Positions 18,157 through 27,411 of a DNA stretch of 44,810 bases are shown here, one piece after another (position 1 is the first letter of the stretch; every line of letters begins with the position of its first letter). Source of the DNA: Aeromonas finlandensis (GTDB lineage Bacteria; Pseudomonadota; Gammaproteobacteria; Enterobacterales; Aeromonadaceae); NCBI RefSeq assembly GCF_000764645.1, contig NZ_JRGK01000023.1, forward strand, positions 1 to 44,810, given 5' to 3'. Under the pieces are notes generated by a model that was not told the origin of the DNA, made no database searches, and saw nothing but the letters and a program-made list of their open reading frames with translations. A program made the translations under genes and the position numbers.

Positions 18157-19255
18157 TTACAGACCTGATTTCAGGCTGGCTTCGATAAACTTGTCCAAGT
18201 CACCGTCGAGCACCGATTGGGTATTACGGGTTTCGACGCCGGTACGCAGATCCTTGATACGGGAGTCATCCAGCACATAGGAACGGATCTGGCTGCCCCA
18301 ACCGATATCAGACTTGGTCTCTTCCAGGGCTTGTTTCTCAGCGTTCTGCTTCTGAATCTCCAGCTCGTAGAGCTTGGCTTTCAGCTGCTTCATACACTGG
18401 TCTTTGTTTTTGTGCTGGGAACGGTCGTTCTGGCACTGTACCACGACACCGGTCGGAACGTGGGTAATACGCACCGCGGATTCGGTTCGGTTAACGTGCT
18501 GACCACCGGCACCGGAGGCGCGATAGACGTCGATCCGCAGATCTGCCGGGTTGATCTCGATGTCGATATCATCGTCGATCTCGGGGTAGACGAACACAGA
18601 ACAGAAAGAGGTGTGACGGCGGCCACCGGAATCGAACGGGGACTTGCGAACCAGACGGTGTACGCCGGTTTCGGTACGCAGCCAGCCGAACGCATATTCG
18701 CCGGTGAACTTGATGGTGGCGGACTTGATGCCAGCCACGTCGCCGTCAGAGAGCTCGATCAGCTCCGGCTTGTAGCCGTGGGCATCGCCCCAGCGCAGGT
18801 ACATGCGCAGCACCATGTTGGCCCAATCCTGTGCTTCGGTACCACCGGAGCCGGACTGGATATCGATATAGCAGTCTGAGCCGTCGTGCTGACCGGAGAA
18901 CATGCGGCGGAACTCTAGATCCACCAGCTTGGTTTCCAGCTGTTCGGATTCGACGATGGCTTCGTTGAAGGTCTCTTCGTCTTCCCCTTCCACGGCCAGG
19001 CTCACCAGCATCTCGACGTCATCCACGCCCTGGGTCAGGGTGTCGATGGTGCTGACGACGTTTTCCAGCGCCACGCGCTCTTTGCCCAGCGCCTGTGCGC
19101 GGTCGGGTTCATTCCAGACGTCCGGCTGTTCCAGCTCGGCGTTGACCTCTTCTAGACGCTCTTTCTTGGCGTCATAGTCAAAGGTACCCCCTAAGAAGCT
19201 CGGTCCGCTCAGACAGCTCCTTAAGTTTATTTAATACGGGATTAACTTCGAACAT
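18157..19255 (-). CDS. prfB: Peptide chain release factor 2, with programmed +1 frameshift
   Basis: RF2 releases peptides at UGA and UAA. The gene has two frames. Codons 1-25 run from ATG 19255 to 19181 and meet an in-frame TGA at 19180-19178; skipping one base at CTT-TGA-C continues from GAC 19179 to the stop at 18157, giving 365 residues, as in E. coli. The Shine-Dalgarno-like AGGGGG three bases before CTT-TGA is intact. Functional motifs are SPF (205-207) for stop recognition and GGQ (250-252) for hydrolysis. Residue 246 is Ala, the common active form, rather than the Thr of E. coli K-12. Automated callers often start this gene too late (about 19074). lysS follows. Confidence 0.97.
19178..19193 (-). 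promoter_or_regulatory. RF2 recoding site (+1 frameshift)
   Basis: On the minus strand the sequence is AGG GGG TAC CTT TGA C. The internal Shine-Dalgarno, the slippery CTT codon 25 and the poorly terminating UGA-C context are the three classical elements. When RF2 is scarce, ribosomes pause at UGA and shift +1, which is the known autoregulation. Confidence 0.96.
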
Positions 19256-19507
19256 CGTGAAAACTCTCAGGGTCGATGTGACTTAAAAACGGGATATTCT
19301 AGCCAATTGTGGAAGGAATAAACAGGGTTGCCTTGGCTTGTGCGGCTCATGCAGTCAATTTCTGGGGCAGTTTTCCCCACCTCGGTAGAAAATATCGCCC
19401 GCAGACTCATTTTTAGGTTCAGTTTCGGCCGCTCGGGTCGTTAAAGAGTTTGTAGTGTTGTGCTCTTTTAGGGAAAAACCCGCTCCTCACCTCAATAAGA
19501 AGAACCT

Positions 19508-21382
19508 ATGATGAAAAACCTATCACTCAAGCAGAAGATACTGTTGTCAGTAGTGATCGCCCTTTCGCTGGTGATTTCGCTGCTCTCCTGGCAGAGCTAT
19601 AGCAGCCAGAAGAATCTGTTGTTGCAAGGCAGCCAAGAGCAGCTGCAGCGGCTGGGTACCCAGCAGGCTGCCAGCGTCAGTGACTGGCTCTCGGCCCGTC
19701 GCGACGTCATCCAGGCGCTCGGCAACAAGGCCAGCTCCGAACCCCTCCATGCCTTGCAACAGGCACAAGTCTCCGGCCGTTTCCAGCTCACCTATTTCGG
19801 TGAGAGCAGCGGCAAGATGCACGACTCCGATCCCTCCATCAACCGTGATGGCTACAACCCGCGCTCTCGCGGCTGGTATCAGGAGGCGATGGGCAAAGGT
19901 GGCATGATTGTCACCAAGCCCTATCTCGACGTGGCCTACAACATCATGGTGGTGACCCTGGCCCAGCCGGTTTCTGGTGGGGTGATCGGTGGTGACCTCT
20001 CCATCGCTTCTCTGGTGGAAGACGTGACCAAGATGCAACTGCCTGCCGACGGTTTCGCCATCATGATGCACAAGGATGGCACCATCATCGCCTACAAGGA
20101 TGCCGCCAAGGCGATGAAACCGGCCAGCGAGATCGACAATGATCTGACCAATGCGCTGATTGAGCAGAGCAAGTCGAGCAAGGAACTGGTGCCGGCCTAC
20201 TTCGACAGCGAAGGGCGCGACAAGCTGCTGTGGTCGGTCGATATCCCCGATACCGACTGGGAACTGGTCATGGTGCTGGACAAGGCCGCGCTGGAAGCGC
20301 CGCTCTCCTCCCTGCTGATGACCCAGCTCGGGATGGCGTTGCTGGTGCTGGTGGGCAGTATCCTCACCATCTCCTGGCTGGTCAGCATGCTGCTTGGCCC
20401 GCTCACCAAGGTCTCCCAGGCACTGGCCCGGATTGCCGACGGTAACGGCGATCTGACCCAGCGCATCAAGATCGACGCCAACGACGAAGTGGGCCAGCTG
20501 GCCAACAGCTTCAACCGTTTCGTCGGCAGCCAGCATCAGCTGATCGGCAATATCCGCAAGCTGGCCAACGAGTTGAACGCTGATGCCGAGCGCAGTCTGG
20601 TGACCAACCAGGCCGCGGTGGACGAGCTGCAGCGTCAGCAGCAGGAGGTGACCATGGTCGCCACGGCGGTGACCGAGATGGCGAGCGCCACCATGGAGAT
20701 CGCCGGCAACGCCGAGAACACCGCTGCCGCTGCCCAGCAATCTGCCCAGAGCAGTGAACAGGGCAAGATGCTGGTCAACAAGACCCGTCAGTCCATCAAT
20801 GGTCTGGCCGACGAGGTGGGGCAGGCGACCGAGGTGATCGGCGAGCTGAGCCGCCACGCGCAGGCCATCACCAGCATCCTCTCCACCATTCAGGGGATTG
20901 CCGAGCAGACTAACCTGCTGGCGCTGAACGCGGCCATCGAAGCGGCCCGCGCCGGTGAGCAGGGCCGTGGTTTTGCGGTGGTCGCTGACGAGGTGCGGGT
21001 GCTGTCACGCCGTACCCAGGACTCCACCCAGCAGATCCAGTCCACCATCGAGACCCTGCAGCAGACCACCGCCCGTGCGGTGAGCCTGATGCAGACCAGT
21101 CAGGGGCTGGCGGACAACAGTGTGCAGGATGCCGATCAGGCCGTGCGCGCGCTGGAAGAGATCACCAGCGCCATCTCCCTCATCTCCGACATGGCGGGTC
21201 AGATCGCCACCGCCGCCGAGGAGCAGACCCAGGTGACCGGCGAGATCACCCAGAACACCACCGCCATCAAGGATGTGAGTGACGAGATCACCGCCGCCGC
21301 CATGCGCGATCTGGATCAGGCCCATAGCCTCAAAGGGCGTGCCACTGACCTGAACAAGCAGGTGTCGACCTTTATCCTGTAA
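19508..21382 (+). CDS. Methyl-accepting chemotaxis protein with dCache sensor, amino-acid type
   Basis: A 624-residue transmembrane chemoreceptor: TM1 (about 10-28), periplasmic dCache domain (about 40-265), TM2 (about 275-300), HAMP, then a signalling domain with the invariant hairpin tip [32 protein letters not shown]. The sensor carries residues of the published dCache_1AA amino-acid motif: Tyr116, Arg121, Trp123, Tyr124 (YNPRSRGWY), Tyr139 and Asp163, with matching spacings. It therefore probably binds an amino acid directly. There is no CheR-tethering pentapeptide; it ends VSTFIL. ATG codons at 19508 and 19511 follow AATAAGAAGAACC. It is monocistronic, with a terminator at 21416. The ligand is unknown; gltS next door is a separate convergent unit. 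Confidence 0.92.
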   Translation: MMKNLSLKQKILLSVVIALSLVISLLSWQSYSSQKNLLLQGSQEQLQRLGTQQAASVSDWLSARRDVIQALGNKASSEPLHALQQAQVSGRFQLTYFGESSGKMHDSDPSINRDGYNPRSRGWYQEAMGKGGMIVTKPYLDVAYNIMVVTLAQPVSGGVIGGDLSIASLVEDVTKMQLPADGFAIMMHKDGTIIAYKDAAKAMKPASEIDNDLTNALIEQSKSSKELVPAYFDSEGRDKLLWSVDIPDTDWELVMVLDKAALEAPLSSLLMTQLGMALLVLVGSILTISWLVSMLLGPLTKVSQALARIADGNGDLTQRIKIDANDEVGQLANSFNRFVGSQHQLIGNIRKLANELNADAERSLVTNQAAVDELQRQQQEVTMVATAVTEMASATMEIAGNAENTAAAAQQSAQSSEQGKMLVNKTRQSINGLADEVGQATEVIGELSRHAQAITSILSTIQGIAEQTNLLALNAAIEAARAGEQGRGFAVVADEVRVLSRRTQDSTQQIQSTIETLQQTTARAVSLMQTSQGLADNSVQDADQAVRALEEITSAISLISDMAGQIATAAEEQTQVTGEITQNTTAIKDVSDEITAAAMRDLDQAHSLKGRATDLNKQVSTFIL

Positions 21383-21415
21383 GGTGCACGTTTCGGCCTG
21401 TTTCGGCTGACATAA

Positions 21416-21450
21416 ACAAGCCCCGCCCTCTGTCGAGTGCGGGGCTTTTT
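21416..21450 (+). terminator. Rho-independent terminator after the chemoreceptor gene
   Basis: AAGCCCCGC/GCGGGGCTT stem with a 12-base loop and a T-run. Confidence 0.85.
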
Positions 21451-21572
21451 GTTGTTCGGAGGAGTGCGGGGCATGGGGGGGTGAGCTCCGTCTGGTTTGC
21501 ACGCCGGTCAACTTGGTACCGGATAAGTGATGCCGCCTTGCCAACCTCGGCTGGCGGGAAGAGCGCACAAGC

Positions 21573-21599
21573 AAAGAGCCCACCGAAAGGTGGGCTCTG
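21573..21599 (-). terminator. Terminator after gltS
   Basis: A perfect AGAGCCCACC/GGTGGGCTCT stem with a GAAA loop lies 27 bases beyond the gltS stop. On the minus strand it is followed by a short T-rich stretch (TTTGCTT). Confidence 0.75.
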
Positions 21600-21625
21600 A
21601 TCATATACGTCTGACGGAAAGGGAA

Positions 21626-22825
21626 TTACAGGAACGGCATCGCCATAAACAGCTTGATCACCATGGCGTTGATGATGTCGATAAAGAAGGCGCCCACCAT
21701 GGGCACCACCAGAAACGCCAGGTGGGAAGGACCGAAGCGCTGGGTGATGGCCTGCATGTTGGCGATGGCGGTGGGGGTGGCCCCGAGGCCAAAGCCGCAG
21801 TGGCCCGCCGCCAGCACGGCCGCATCGTAGTTGCTGCCCATGACCCGGAAGGTGACGAAGATGGCGTAGAGCGCCATCGCCACGGTCTGGGCGGCCAGCA
21901 GGATGAAGATGGGCAGGGCCAGACTGGCCAGATCCCACAATTTCAGGCTCATCAGCGCCATGGCGAGGAACAGCGACAGGCTGACGTTGCCCAGCAGCGA
22001 TACTTCGCGATCGCTTACCTCATGCCAGTTGAAGAGGGTGAGCAGGTTGCGCAGCAGCACGCCGACAAACAGCACGCAGACGAAGATGGGTAGCTCGAAG
22101 GCGCCCCCTTTGAGAGAGGCCGAGAGCAGCTCGCCACCCTTGAGGCTGATGGCGATCAGTGCCAGCGTCTCAATCAGGCTGAAGGTGGTGAGGGGGCGTT
22201 CCATATCGGGCATTTCGAAGCCCTTGGGGGCCTCATCCTGGTTGTGCTCCTCACCGGGCACCTGCACTTTCTTCACCAGATAGCGAGCCACCGGGCCGCC
22301 GATCAGGCCGCCCAGCACCAGACCGAAGGTGGCACAGGCGATGGCCAGCTCCGCCGCGGATTGCACCCCGTACTTCTCGGAGAAGGTGGCACTCCAGGCC
22401 GCACCGGTGCCGTGGCCGCCGGAGAGGGTGATGGAACCAGCCAGCAGCCCCATGTGGGGATCCAGACCGAGCAGGGTCGCCAGACCGACGCCCAGACTGT
22501 TCTGCACCAGCAGCAGACCGGTGACCACCATCAGGAAGGTAACCACCGCCTTGCCGCCGCGTTTCAGGCTGGCGAGATCGGCAGAGAGGCCGATGGAGGC
22601 GAAGAAGGCCAGCATCAGCGGGGTTTGCAGGCTGGTATCAAATTGCAGCTCCATCTGCAGGGTGGAGCGCAGCAGCAGCAGTACCAGCGCGACCACCAGA
22701 CCACCGGCAACCGGTTTGGGGATGTTGAAGGTGCGCAGTAACCCGACGCGGGTGACCAGCAGACGACCAAGCAGCAGCACCAGGGTGGCTGCGACAAGAG
22801 TGGCGTAGGAATCAAGTTGTAACAT
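21626..22825 (-). CDS. gltS: Sodium/glutamate symporter GltS
   Basis: Imports L-glutamate with Na+. The 399-residue protein is built of two inverted halves, each with a glycine-rich reentrant loop: SGGHGTGAAW in the first half and AGHCGFGLGATPTAIANMQ in the second. These are the family signatures. There are about ten membrane segments with a charged cytoplasmic loop (EEHNQDEAPKG) in the middle. Start ATG 22825 follows GGGAGTACTGA. It is a single gene, divergent from ansA. Confidence 0.95.
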   Translation of the reverse strand: MLQLDSYATLVAATLVLLLGRLLVTRVGLLRTFNIPKPVAGGLVVALVLLLLRSTLQMELQFDTSLQTPLMLAFFASIGLSADLASLKRGGKAVVTFLMVVTGLLLVQNSLGVGLATLLGLDPHMGLLAGSITLSGGHGTGAAWSATFSEKYGVQSAAELAIACATFGLVLGGLIGGPVARYLVKKVQVPGEEHNQDEAPKGFEMPDMERPLTTFSLIETLALIAISLKGGELLSASLKGGAFELPIFVCVLFVGVLLRNLLTLFNWHEVSDREVSLLGNVSLSLFLAMALMSLKLWDLASLALPIFILLAAQTVAMALYAIFVTFRVMGSNYDAAVLAAGHCGFGLGATPTAIANMQAITQRFGPSHLAFLVVPMVGAFFIDIINAMVIKLFMAMPFL

Positions 22826-23272
22826 TCAGTACTCCCATGTTGATTGGCTGTGCCTTCGTTGTGAAGGCTCACAGATTCAGCCGGGATGAAAATCAAGTGT
22901 GGCTCATGTGCCAACAAAGAAGGGGAGTGCGCTCCCCGCCCCATGAAAATAGGGCCTAAGCGGGCCTGAAATATTCAGGCATCCAGATGAGATTTAAGTA
23001 AAATCCGGCGGATTGTAGCAAAAAGCATCGTTTAATTCCATCTTTGTCGTATTAATGCTCGTTTTAGTGGTTTATTGTGAAATTTAACACCATTGAGGTA
23101 TAGGGTAGAAAAGCGCGAAGAAGGGTGCATGGAACGGCTGTCATTTGGGGCGTCAGTCTCTATAATTCGCCGGTTTCCGCTGTACACAGAGGAGATGGCG
23201 GGAGCTGACCGTGTGGTTCACCCCGGCATCGCCCATGACCCCGCGGTTTTCACTTCATCAAGAGGAGAGGGT
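22826..23272. other. Divergent region between gltS and ansA
   Basis: A 447-base gap. It holds a clear candidate promoter for ansA at 23138-23166, a small GGGGAG/CTCCCC hairpin at 22922-22937 and a GCCTGA/TCAGGC inverted repeat near 22963-22979. An in-frame extension of ansA back to 23093 exists, but it is unlike the family and crosses the promoter, so I do not count it as coding. Confidence 0.55.
23138..23166 (+). promoter_or_regulatory. Sigma-70 promoter of ansA
   Basis: A perfect -10 TATAAT (23161-23166) and a -35 CTGTCA (23138-23143) with a 17-base spacer. The predicted start of transcription near 23173 leaves a leader of about 100 bases before the GTG start. Confidence 0.6.
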
Positions 23273-24280
23273 GTGAAGAAGTCTATCTACATCGCCTACA
23301 CAGGCGGCACCATTGGGATGCAGCGTTCCGACCACGGTTATGTGCCGATGGCGGGCTTTATGGAAGACTGTCTGGCGCGGATGCCCGAGTTCCACCGCCC
23401 CGAGATGCCGGATTACCATATCCACGAATATGCCCCCCTCATCGACTCCTCCGACATGACCCCGGCGGACTGGCAGCGCATCGCCGAGGACATTCGCGAC
23501 AACTACGACAAGTACGACGGCTTTGTGATCCTGCACGGCACCGACACCATGTCGTTCACCGCCTCGGCGCTCTCCTTCATGCTGGAAGATCTGCACAAGC
23601 CGGTCATCATCACCGGTTCCCAGATCCCGCTCGCCGAGCTGCGCTCCGACGGTCAGCAGAACCTGCTCAACGCCCTCTATATTGCGGCCAACTACCCGAT
23701 CCACGAGGTGACGCTGTTCTTCAACAACCAGCTCTATCGCGGCAACCGTAGCAAGAAGGTGCACGCCGATGGCTTCCACGCCTTCGATTCCCCCAACTAT
23801 CCGCCGCTGCTTAATGCCGGGATCGCCATCTCGCTGGAAGCGGGTGAGCTGGGCGTGCCGTCCGAGCGGCCGCTGGTGTTGCATGACATCACCCCCCAGC
23901 CGATCGGCGTGGTGACCCTCTATCCGGGCATCTCCAGCGAGGTGATCGCCAACATCCTGCAACAGCCGGTGAAGGCGCTGATCCTGCTGTCGTTCGGGGT
24001 GGGCAATGCGCCGCAGAACCCCGCCATGCTGGCGCTGCTCTCCGAGGCCTCGGCCCGTGGCGTCATCATCGTCAACCTGAGCCAGTGTCTGCACGGCAAG
24101 GTCAATATGGGGGGCTACGCCACCGGCAACGCCCTGTCGCGGGCCGGGGTGATCTCGGGCTTTGACATGACCGCCGAAGCGGCGCTCACCAAGCTGCACT
24201 TCCTGCTGAGTCAGGAGTTGCCTTCCCACCGCATTCGCGAGTTGATGCAGCAGTCCCTGCGCGGGGAGCTGACGCCCTGA
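23273..24280 (+). CDS. ansA: Type I (cytoplasmic) L-asparaginase
   Basis: Hydrolyses asparagine to aspartate and ammonia. The 335 residues align end to end with E. coli AnsA. The two catalytic threonine motifs are present: AYTGGTIGMQRS at the N-terminus and VILHGTDTMSFTASAL (about residues 83-98), plus TGSQIPLAELRSDG. There is no signal peptide, so it is the cytoplasmic low-affinity type. The start is GTG at 23273, directly after a very strong AGAGGAGAGG; the family N-terminus begins here. It is followed by a REPIN-like repeat and a terminator rather than by another gene. Confidence 0.95.
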   Translation: MKKSIYIAYTGGTIGMQRSDHGYVPMAGFMEDCLARMPEFHRPEMPDYHIHEYAPLIDSSDMTPADWQRIAEDIRDNYDKYDGFVILHGTDTMSFTASALSFMLEDLHKPVIITGSQIPLAELRSDGQQNLLNALYIAANYPIHEVTLFFNNQLYRGNRSKKVHADGFHAFDSPNYPPLLNAGIAISLEAGELGVPSERPLVLHDITPQPIGVVTLYPGISSEVIANILQQPVKALILLSFGVGNAPQNPAMLALLSEASARGVIIVNLSQCLHGKVNMGGYATGNALSRAGVISGFDMTAEAALTKLHFLLSQELPSHRIRELMQQSLRGELTP

Positions 24281-24289
24281 GCGTTGCGG

Positions 24290-24451
24290 CCCTCACCCTA
24301 ACCCTCTCCCAGCGGGAGAGGGGATAGATCGAGGTGCTGTTGGCAGCGCGAGGCTTGCCATGAAGATCGCCAGCAGGTGGCACGCTTACTGTCCGCAGGG
24401 TGAGAGCCTGCTCCCTTCTCCCCTGGCGGGAGAAGGGCTGGGGATGAGGGG
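24290..24451. repeat. REPIN/MITE-like palindromic element after ansA
   Basis: Two REP-like hairpins in inverted orientation flank about 90 bases. The left one has a perfect 9-bp stem CCCTCTCCC/GGGAGAGGG (24302-24322). The right one has a perfect 10-bp stem CCCTTCTCCC/GGGAGAAGGG (24413-24437). The outer ends CCCTCACCCT (24290) and, on the other strand, CCCTCATCCC (24451) are also inverted repeats, so the whole resembles a roughly 162-base mobile unit without coding capacity. The pattern is of a kind common in intergenic regions of many proteobacteria. Copy number cannot be judged from one window. Confidence 0.7.
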
Positions 24452-24477
24452 GATGAGTCACCCTGCATAGATAGGAA

Positions 24478-24511
24478 AAAAGAGGGGAGCCATCATGGCT
24501 CCCCTCTTTGC
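24478..24511. terminator. Bidirectional terminator between ansA and yeaC
   Basis: A 13-bp stem AAAGAGGGGAGCC/GGCTCCCCTCTTT with an ATCAT loop, A-rich on one side and T-rich on the other. Confidence 0.88.
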
Positions 24512-24586
24512 TATTTATCGCACTATGTATCAGTATCGCACAATAGCTGTTCGATTGGCCGCCGCGAGACGGGATGGTGAGTGGTC

Positions 24587-24895
24587 TCAGTGGTTGAGAT
24601 TGACCCGCACTATCTCCTCTTCAACCGGCTGAGGTTCATCACGAAACAGCCGCTTGAGCTCGCTCTTGCTCTTCATCACGATCTCGCCGTCGCGACCGAT
24701 GTTCATATGCTCGGGATTGTCGAGGTGCATCGCCTGCCAGGCCATCACAGCCTGCAGTGAAGTGGCCTTCTGCTCGTCGGTGAGGGGCTTGCCATCGGGC
24801 CACTTGCCCAGCTCGACGGCGGTCTTGAGCCGCTCGTACACCTCTTGTGGCATCTGCCTGATTGCTTGCAAAAACTCACCCTGTTGAAACGACAT
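24587..24895 (-). CDS. yeaC: YeaC family protein (DUF1315)
   Basis: A 102-residue cytoplasmic protein of the YeaC/DUF1315 family, recognised from IRQMPQEVYERLKTAVELGKWPDGKPLT and QAVMAWQAMHL in the centre. No enzymatic motif is visible and the function is unknown. In E. coli yeaC lies in the gapA-msrB region; here it lies 64 bases downstream of a GAPDH gene on the same strand, so the association with GAPDH is kept. The two are probably co-transcribed. Start ATG 24895 follows GAAGGCCGG. Confidence 0.88.
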   Translation of the reverse strand: MSFQQGEFLQAIRQMPQEVYERLKTAVELGKWPDGKPLTDEQKATSLQAVMAWQAMHLDNPEHMNIGRDGEIVMKSKSELKRLFRDEPQPVEEEIVRVNLNH

Positions 24896-24942
24896 CCGGC
24901 CTTCTCCTTGAACTATTGAGCCATAAACTTCGGGGTCAGCCC

Positions 24943-24984
24943 GGCAGATCCTGGCGGGCTATGCAGGCAGATCCTGGCGGACTA
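24943..24984. repeat. Duplicated 3' end of the GAPDH gene
   Basis: GGCAGATCCTGGCGGGCTA (24943-24961) and GGCAGATCCTGGCGGACTA (24966-24984) match at 18 of 19 bases, 23 bases apart. The second is inside the last codons of gap; the first lies at and beyond its stop. Confidence 0.8.
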
Positions 24985-26392
24985 CGCCAGCCATCTGCTC
25001 CATCACCCGCACTACCTGACAACTGTACCCGAACTCGTTGTCATACCATACGTAGAGCACGCAGTGATCCCCCTCGGCGATGGTTGCCTGGGAGTCGACG
25101 ATGCCCGCATAACGGGAACCCACCATGTCGGAGGAGACCAGTTCGGTGCTGGCGCTGAAGTCGATCTGGCGATGGAGGGCCGAGCTTAACGCCATCTGTT
25201 GCAGATAGGCGTTGAGGCTCTCCCGATCGGTGGCCTGCTCCAGCGACAGGTTGATGATGGCGAGCGACACGTTGGGGGTCGGCACCCGGATGGCGTTGCC
25301 GGTCAGCTTGCCCTTGAGCTCTGGCAGCGCCTTGGCCACCGCCTTGGCGGCGCCGGTGCTGGTCATCACCATGTTGAGGGCGGCGCTGCGGCCGCGCCGC
25401 TCGCCCTTGTGATAGTTGTCGATCAGGTTCTGATCGTTGGTGTAGGAGTGAACCGTCTCCACGTGGCCGTGGCGGATGCCGTACCGCTCCTGCATCACCT
25501 TGAGCACCGGGGTGATGGCGTTGGTGGTGCAGGAGGCGGCGGAGATGATCTTGTCATCCGGCCCGATGACCTCGTGGTTGACCCCGAACACCACGTTCTT
25601 CATCTCCCCCTTGCCGGGGGCGGTCAGCAGCACCTTGCCGGCACCACGCGCTTTCAGGTGCTCGGAGAGGCCAGCTTCATCGCGCCAGACCCCGGTGTTG
25701 TCGACGATCAGCGCATCGTGAATGCCGTAGGCGGTGTAGTCGATGTCGGCCGGGCTATTGGCGTAGATCACCTGAATAAAGGTGCCGTTGGCGATGATGG
25801 CGCTGCGCTCCACATCCACTTCGATGGAGCCGTTGAAGGGGCCGTGCACCGAGTCGCGGCGCAGCAGGCTGGCGCGTTTTTCCAGATCCCCGTCGCGACC
25901 GCCACGGACCACGATGGCGCGCAGGCGCAGCGGGTTGGCTGCGCCGGTGCGCTCGATCAGCAGCCGGGCCAGCAGGCGGCCGATACGGCCAAAACCGTAG
26001 AGCACCACGTCGGTGGCTTGTGGCATCTGGCTGCGGCCAAGAGCTGGTGCCAGTCTCGCTTGCAGGTAATCCTCGATCCCCGCCTCATCCTGATGATCCT
26101 GCCAGTAGCCGACCGCCAGCTTGCCAAGGTCTACCTCGGCGGCAGTGGGTTTGAGGGCCACGATGGCCTGGAGCAGGGGGAAGCTTTGCTGGATGGGGAG
26201 GGGAGCGCCCTGGTGGCGGCGGACGACCCGGTGGGCCTTGAGGATATCGATGGTGGAGGCGTTTTGCAGCGGGCGGCCGTAGAGGGTGATCTCGACCCCT
26301 TGTTGTCGGTAGAGGCGACCAATCAAGGGCTGCATGGCTTCGGCGAGCTCCTGGCTCTCCTGCCACGCTTGCAAGTAGTGCTCGTGGGTCAT
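24959..26392 (-). CDS. Long-form glyceraldehyde-3-phosphate dehydrogenase
   Basis: A 477-residue protein. Residues 127-470 are a complete GAPDH: NAD-binding LYGFGRIGRLLARLL, catalytic SAASCTTNAITP with Cys288, HSYTNDQN, and C-terminal WYDNEFGYSCQVVRVM. About 125 extra N-terminal residues, mainly helical and without a known domain, are the mark of a separate GAPDH subgroup found in Pseudomonas, Shewanella and Vibrio (roughly 460-480 residues, often named gapB or gap). Whether it works in glycolysis or gluconeogenesis cannot be read from the sequence. The start at 26392 follows AAAGGATCTGGTCA. It is divergent from the DUF2989 gene; yeaC follows. A -35/-10-like pair (TTGCAG, 15 bases, TATACA) at 26488-26462 could be its promoter, though the spacing is short. 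Confidence 0.92.
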   Translation of the reverse strand: MTHEHYLQAWQESQELAEAMQPLIGRLYRQQGVEITLYGRPLQNASTIDILKAHRVVRRHQGAPLPIQQSFPLLQAIVALKPTAAEVDLGKLAVGYWQDHQDEAGIEDYLQARLAPALGRSQMPQATDVVLYGFGRIGRLLARLLIERTGAANPLRLRAIVVRGGRDGDLEKRASLLRRDSVHGPFNGSIEVDVERSAIIANGTFIQVIYANSPADIDYTAYGIHDALIVDNTGVWRDEAGLSEHLKARGAGKVLLTAPGKGEMKNVVFGVNHEVIGPDDKIISAASCTTNAITPVLKVMQERYGIRHGHVETVHSYTNDQNLIDNYHKGERRGRSAALNMVMTSTGAAKAVAKALPELKGKLTGNAIRVPTPNVSLAIINLSLEQATDRESLNAYLQQMALSSALHRQIDFSASTELVSSDMVGSRYAGIVDSQATIAEGDHCVLYVWYDNEFGYSCQVVRVMEQMAGVVRQDLPA

Positions 26393-26603
26393 TGACCAGA
26401 TCCTTTATTTCACGTTGTTGGTGTAAATAGAAAATTCGTCGAATGCAGATCAGTGTAGGGGTGTATATTTCGTTATATTATTCTGCAATCGCGGCCTTAT
26501 ATGGCGCGCGCATTGTAATGGATATGTAACCGGTTTGCTAGCCGGAGGTGGCCGTCAGAAGCGCCAATTGTTACCAGTCCGCGTTACCAACAAGATGTGA
26601 ACC

Positions 26604-27404
26604 ATGGCCAATTTCCCCCTGCGACAGACCCTCATCATGCTTTCAGTCGGCCTTGCCGTGGCTGGTTGCAATGACGATCGGATCCACAATATCTGCAGCA
26701 ACCATGCCGAGCTCTGTCAGGATCTGGTGGACGATGGCTGGTGTCGCTATGAGCGTACCGATGTGATCCGCAGCCGCTTCTATCTCAAGGAGGAGGGGAC
26801 GGATCGGCGCAAGTACGAGCTGATGCGCAACCTTGAGCGCTATCTCAAGTGTGCCGAGCACTCCACCAACATCGAGTACAAGCGGGCTCGTGAGCAGAAG
26901 AGCCCGCGGGTTGAAGGGATGCTGGCGGCAGGGGATCAGCTGCTCCAGCTCGATGCCGCGACCCGCAATTCGCAAGATCCCTATCTGCTACTGTGGCACT
27001 GGACCAACAACACTAACGAGCTGGCCCGCCAGCAATTCTTGGCGCTGGAAGGCACCAGGGCGATGGATGAACCTGAGCTGCAGCTGGCGCTTGGTGGTAT
27101 CTACGCCAACAGTGACCCCGAAAAGGCTATTGCCACCCTGCAGCGTGGTCTCTCCCTCTATCAGGAGGGGGACACGGTCAACAGCCGCATGCTCACCTCC
27201 CTCAGCACCCTCTATATGGGCCAGAAGCAGTATGGGCTGGCCTATCTGTGGGGCAAAGTAAGCGAGTCGTTTCAGGATGCGCCAGGGGTCTCTGCCAAGC
27301 GTTTTGGCATTTACCACACCCTGAGCAAGCCCGAGCAGGATGGCTACGATGTGCGGGCTGCCGAGATCGTCGAGCAGCTCAAACATGGCAACTACCGGCC
27401 CTGA
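26604..27404 (+). CDS. DUF2989 family lipoprotein
   Basis: A 266-residue lipoprotein. The signal peptide ends in lipobox VAGC (Cys22), followed by Asn-Asp-Asp. Asp at +2 or +3 can signal inner-membrane retention in enterics; here Asn is at +2, so sorting is uncertain. The mature N-terminus has a cysteine-rich segment (ICSNHAELCQDLVDDGWC), and the rest is helical with a Sel1/TPR-like run (LQLALGGIYANSDPEKAIATLQRGLSLYQEG). It resembles DUF2989, which has no assigned function. The NUDIX gene starts 8 bases after its stop, so the two form a probable operon. Confidence 0.8.
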   Translation: MANFPLRQTLIMLSVGLAVAGCNDDRIHNICSNHAELCQDLVDDGWCRYERTDVIRSRFYLKEEGTDRRKYELMRNLERYLKCAEHSTNIEYKRAREQKSPRVEGMLAAGDQLLQLDAATRNSQDPYLLLWHWTNNTNELARQQFLALEGTRAMDEPELQLALGGIYANSDPEKAIATLQRGLSLYQEGDTVNSRMLTSLSTLYMGQKQYGLAYLWGKVSESFQDAPGVSAKRFGIYHTLSKPEQDGYDVRAAEIVEQLKHGNYRP

Positions 27405-27411
27405 GGCAGTG

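Noticed and set aside
23093..23272. N-terminal extension of ansA back to 23093
   Set aside because: It crosses a consensus promoter and has no similarity to the family; the GTG at 23273 has a near-perfect ribosome site.
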